Assembly: GCA_002633025.1 (NCBI GenBank)
Contig: NMRB01000096.1
Coordinates: 103,195 to 167,194, forward strand
DNA from: Notospermus geniculatus
Taxonomy: Eukaryota > Nemertea > Pilidiophora > Heteronemertea > Lineidae
Direction of reading: 5' to 3'
DNA: 64,000 nucleotides
The translations under genes were made by a program, and so were the position numbers. Below the pieces are notes generated by a model. It did no database searches. It saw only the letters and a list, made by a program, of their open reading frames with translations, and was not told where the DNA came from. Below are positions 62,301 through 64,000 of the stretch, piece after piece (position 1 is the first letter of the stretch; each line of letters begins with the position of its first letter).

Positions 62301-63496
62301 TTACACCGGCCTTAAACTCTTCCACGCCGCAACCTGTTGACCTTTCCGTGTCTTGACTGCAAATGTCTTGACGGCTTCGCGCACTCGCTTATTTTCATCT
62401 GCATCTGCTCCGCGCTTTCCTGAAACAGTCCGCGTGGCTTCTGCTTGCCTTCGCGAAGCTGCCCGCACCGCGGAGGCTTTCAGGAGCATTTGCGAAAGTG
62501 TTACAGAAAGGCGGGATGTCCCGACGATGTCCGCACGACACTGCAGGCAAGTTGCCGAAGGTGTCGGGAAGTTCATTTCCGCGTCGAAATTTTGGTTGCA
62601 ATCAAAATTAGGATGCGGAAATTTCGCCCTCTCTTGAACGTGCAGAAATGCCGCGAACTGCTTAGGAATGATAAAGACAGTGAACGGAATCTTTCAAGAA
62701 TGTGCGGAGAGGTTGCTGAATGAACGCGGATTTACTAAATTTGCGCTCCGCGTCTTGTCCGCGCCCAAGTGGACAGTACTGTGAATGGGGACAAGCTGTG
62801 TGGCAGCGCGCCATCTGACGGACAATCTCAGCCATGGGTTCGTGGAAACGCCCGCGCCAAATGCTACTTACACCAGGTGTGTTTTTGTTTTTTCCAGAAA
62901 ACCCCGTACAGCACATGCTGATGGCAATGATAACACATATGAGCCCAGTGGCTAAGCAGATTATCCCACTGACCTGGTTTGTGGCATAGCCGCTGAAAAC
63001 AAGACAAAGTTAGTCGTTCAGTACCGTACGCAATTCTTTCAGAGAGGGGGTGACGTTGGCCATCTACAGAATGCAAGCCGTTTGTAACCGCGATTCCGTT
63101 CCGTACTTTAAAATAACTACCCAGCCGATAATAGCACTGAGCAAAAATGTCCACAAGCCTGGCGGCGACAGGGTTCACAACGTGACCTCATGGGTGGCAC
63201 TCGGCCTCATTCCCCAGGTTTCAGCTATACACAGACAAGCCAGACAGTGCTGAAAATGAATAAGGGCCACCTTGTGAACCAAAAATCACAACTTAGGCCT
63301 ACTCGTAGATCGGAGACATATATTACCTGAAGGTCGAAGTGACACCAAAATACATAAATACAGCTGCAAAAGCAGACATTATGAACACCACGCAGGCGCC
63401 ACACGCCGCCGATTTGCACTCGTCGTCCTCCTGTCCCGCTGCTGGGGCAAGCTGGACAGTCTGTTGTTGTGATGGCGCGCGAGTCTGAACACTCAT
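56347..63496 (-). CDS. gene C: two-TM protein, paralogue of gene B
   Basis: Coding exons 63496-63327, 62992-62872, 56813-56656 and 56422-56347 give 525 nt, 174 residues, phases 2, 0, 2. The first 26 residues equal gene B. TM1 (CGACVVFIMSAFAAVFMYF) and TM2 (GIICLATGLICVIIAISM) differ at about 20 positions in total, including the loop. Exon 4 reads APPLSY where gene B reads APPPSY: one C-to-T change removes the PPxY motif. The downstream module at 54992-54271 could restore it by alternative splicing. Intron 2 is 6.1 kb because three elements inserted. Confidence 0.68.
57314..57453. mobile_element. hairpin MITE, copy 2 only
   Basis: 140 bp, ends GGCTAGGGATACACTGAACG and CGTTCAGTGTATCCCTAGCC, flanked by TCA/TTA. 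The empty site in copy 1 reads GGGGTCACACCTCCC near 48566. Confidence 0.8.
58648..58775. mobile_element. MITE with AGAATCCCCGATC ends, copy 3
   Basis: GTTTAGAATCCCCGATCAGT to TTCCGATCGGGGATTC, interior as in 24299-24450. Confidence 0.65.
58784..60022. mobile_element. nested GGGCCGTTTAGACGAC hairpin elements
   Basis: Several ends of the type AGGGCCGTTTAGACGAC and GTCTAAACGGCCCTA occur at about 58915, 58935, 58985, 59061 and 60022, with CAAAAATCCACATGCGATCC arms. The outer pair 59061-60022 encloses a LINE fragment. Confidence 0.65.
59200..59615 (+). pseudogene. LINE reverse-transcriptase C-terminal fragment
   Basis: An open frame of about 137 codons reads YKALVRPLLEYGQEIWSPRL, then IDAIESIQRKATRLVPGLRG and HYFSNRIVALWNSLPQYV. 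This is the conserved thumb/C-terminal region of CR1/I-like non-LTR polymerases. No catalytic YADD region is present, so it is a 5'-truncated fragment carried inside a hairpin DNA element. Confidence 0.75.
60022..60500. other. no gene; A/T-run sequence inside the 2.5-kb element
   Basis: Contains CTAAGGCCACATAAAG and its complement near 60112 and 60490 (another hairpin) around long A and T runs. Nothing coding is supported. Confidence 0.5.
61532..62259. mobile_element. 0.7-kb hairpin element, copy 2 only
   Basis: Ends AGCCGTGGTTACACCTATCC and GTAGTGTAACCACAGCT, with repeated AATCCCCGTG blocks as sub-terminal arms. The empty site in copy 1 reads AGAGGGAAAATAAGAAAAAC near 50105. No coding content. 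Confidence 0.75.
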
Positions 63497-63789
63497 GATG
63501 AATTCAGCGCTGCTTCAGGCTTCTCTTCGAACTAGCACAGTCAGTCAATCGTCATTTATTCACGAGTCCTGTTTTGATTGGCACTAGAATCACACAGTTG
63601 AGTCAGTAGGCTACAAAAGTCACTGGTCCATGAAAGGCCAAACTGGGTCAGTTTGACTGAAATTGGAAGAAACGGCTGACCTGAAAATGGGGAATACGGT
63701 GGCCCGTAGAGCTCATTGATGAAAAATATTTACATTTGCAATTTTTTTTCAATTCGATAATTTTTTTCTTGGGGTTTGTAAAATTTTTA

Positions 63790-64000
63790 GAAGTTCCCAC
63801 CGAGGTGAAAATATTACCACCGCGGTGAGAATATTCCCACCGCGGTGAGAATATTTCCACCTCGGTGGAAATATTTCCACCGCGGTGAAAATTAATTTTC
63901 ACCGCGGTGGAAATTAATTTCCACCGCGGTGGTAATTATTAATTATCATCGCGGTGAAAATTAATTTCCACCGCGGTGGAAATTAATTTTCACCGCGGTG
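63790..64000. repeat. palindromic satellite CCACCGCGGTGG
   Basis: CACCGCGGTG recurs about every 17-22 bp, separated by AAAATTAATTT- or AAATATTT-type spacers. Each unit is itself palindromic. The array runs off the window end. Confidence 0.8.

Larger units (their letters stand above)
55400..63690. repeat. segmental duplication copy 2 (holds gene C)
   Basis: It aligns with 46735-51530 throughout. Extra material in this copy is 56198-56275, 57314-57453, 58199-60711 and 61532-62259. The matching positions of copy 1 show the empty sites. Confidence 0.85.

Noticed and set aside
63790-64000. CRISPR-like array
   Set aside because: Regular palindromic repeats occur, but the spacers are not unique, are AT-palindromic and are too short. 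The context is eukaryotic, so it is a satellite.

Overview
The window is eukaryotic nuclear DNA. Genes are split by GT-AG introns, have AATAAA polyadenylation signals and TATA or CRE promoter elements, and sit in a dense background of short inverted-repeat elements. The proteins (RPS15A, the mitochondrial pyruvate carrier MPC2, a RASD-type small GTPase, a HEATR4-like protein, BTB proteins) are animal. Compact introns, very frequent AGGCCTA and ACCGGT words and abundant MITEs suggest a marine invertebrate, perhaps a deuterostome such as an echinoderm. The species cannot be settled from the sequence alone. Two N runs (21989-22111 and one base at 26096) show that this is a draft assembly.

Layout. 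1-3.6 kb: no supported gene; probably 3' flank or UTR. 3.6-10.6 kb (minus): an 18-exon gene for a protein with two BTB domains and a UBA/CUE-like C-terminus. 9.66-16.44 kb: the promoter and exons 1-3 of that gene are present twice in tandem. 16.4-19.7 kb: LINE remnants and nested hairpin elements. 19.8-20.55 kb (plus): intronless RASD-like GTPase. 21.2-22.3 kb: five hairpin elements end to end, then a 16-bp tandem repeat running into a gap. 22.8-25.15 kb (minus): RPS15A with a TOP-type first exon. 25.6-26.65 kb: tandem 0.5-kb repeats. 27.2-36.5 kb (plus): 21-exon HEAT-repeat gene. 37.8-39.66 kb (plus): MPC2. 40.4-41.4 kb: repeat element. 43.2-64 kb: three paralogous genes (A plus; B and C minus) for small two-pass membrane proteins with proline-rich tails ending in PPxY-type motifs. 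B and C lie in a large tandem segmental duplication that is full of hairpin elements.

Most notable result. Genes A, B and C have the same architecture (TM1 / TM2 / Pro-rich / PY-tail exons, intron phases 2-0-2), and I do not recognise the family. B and C are almost identical in introns and flanks. Their exons 1-2 (membrane segments and loop) nevertheless differ almost only at amino-acid-changing sites, which suggests diversifying selection. By analogy with other PPxY membrane adaptors, the tails could recruit WW-domain ubiquitin ligases. That is inference.

All exon boundaries were derived by hand from splice consensus and reading-frame continuity. No transcript evidence or database search was available.
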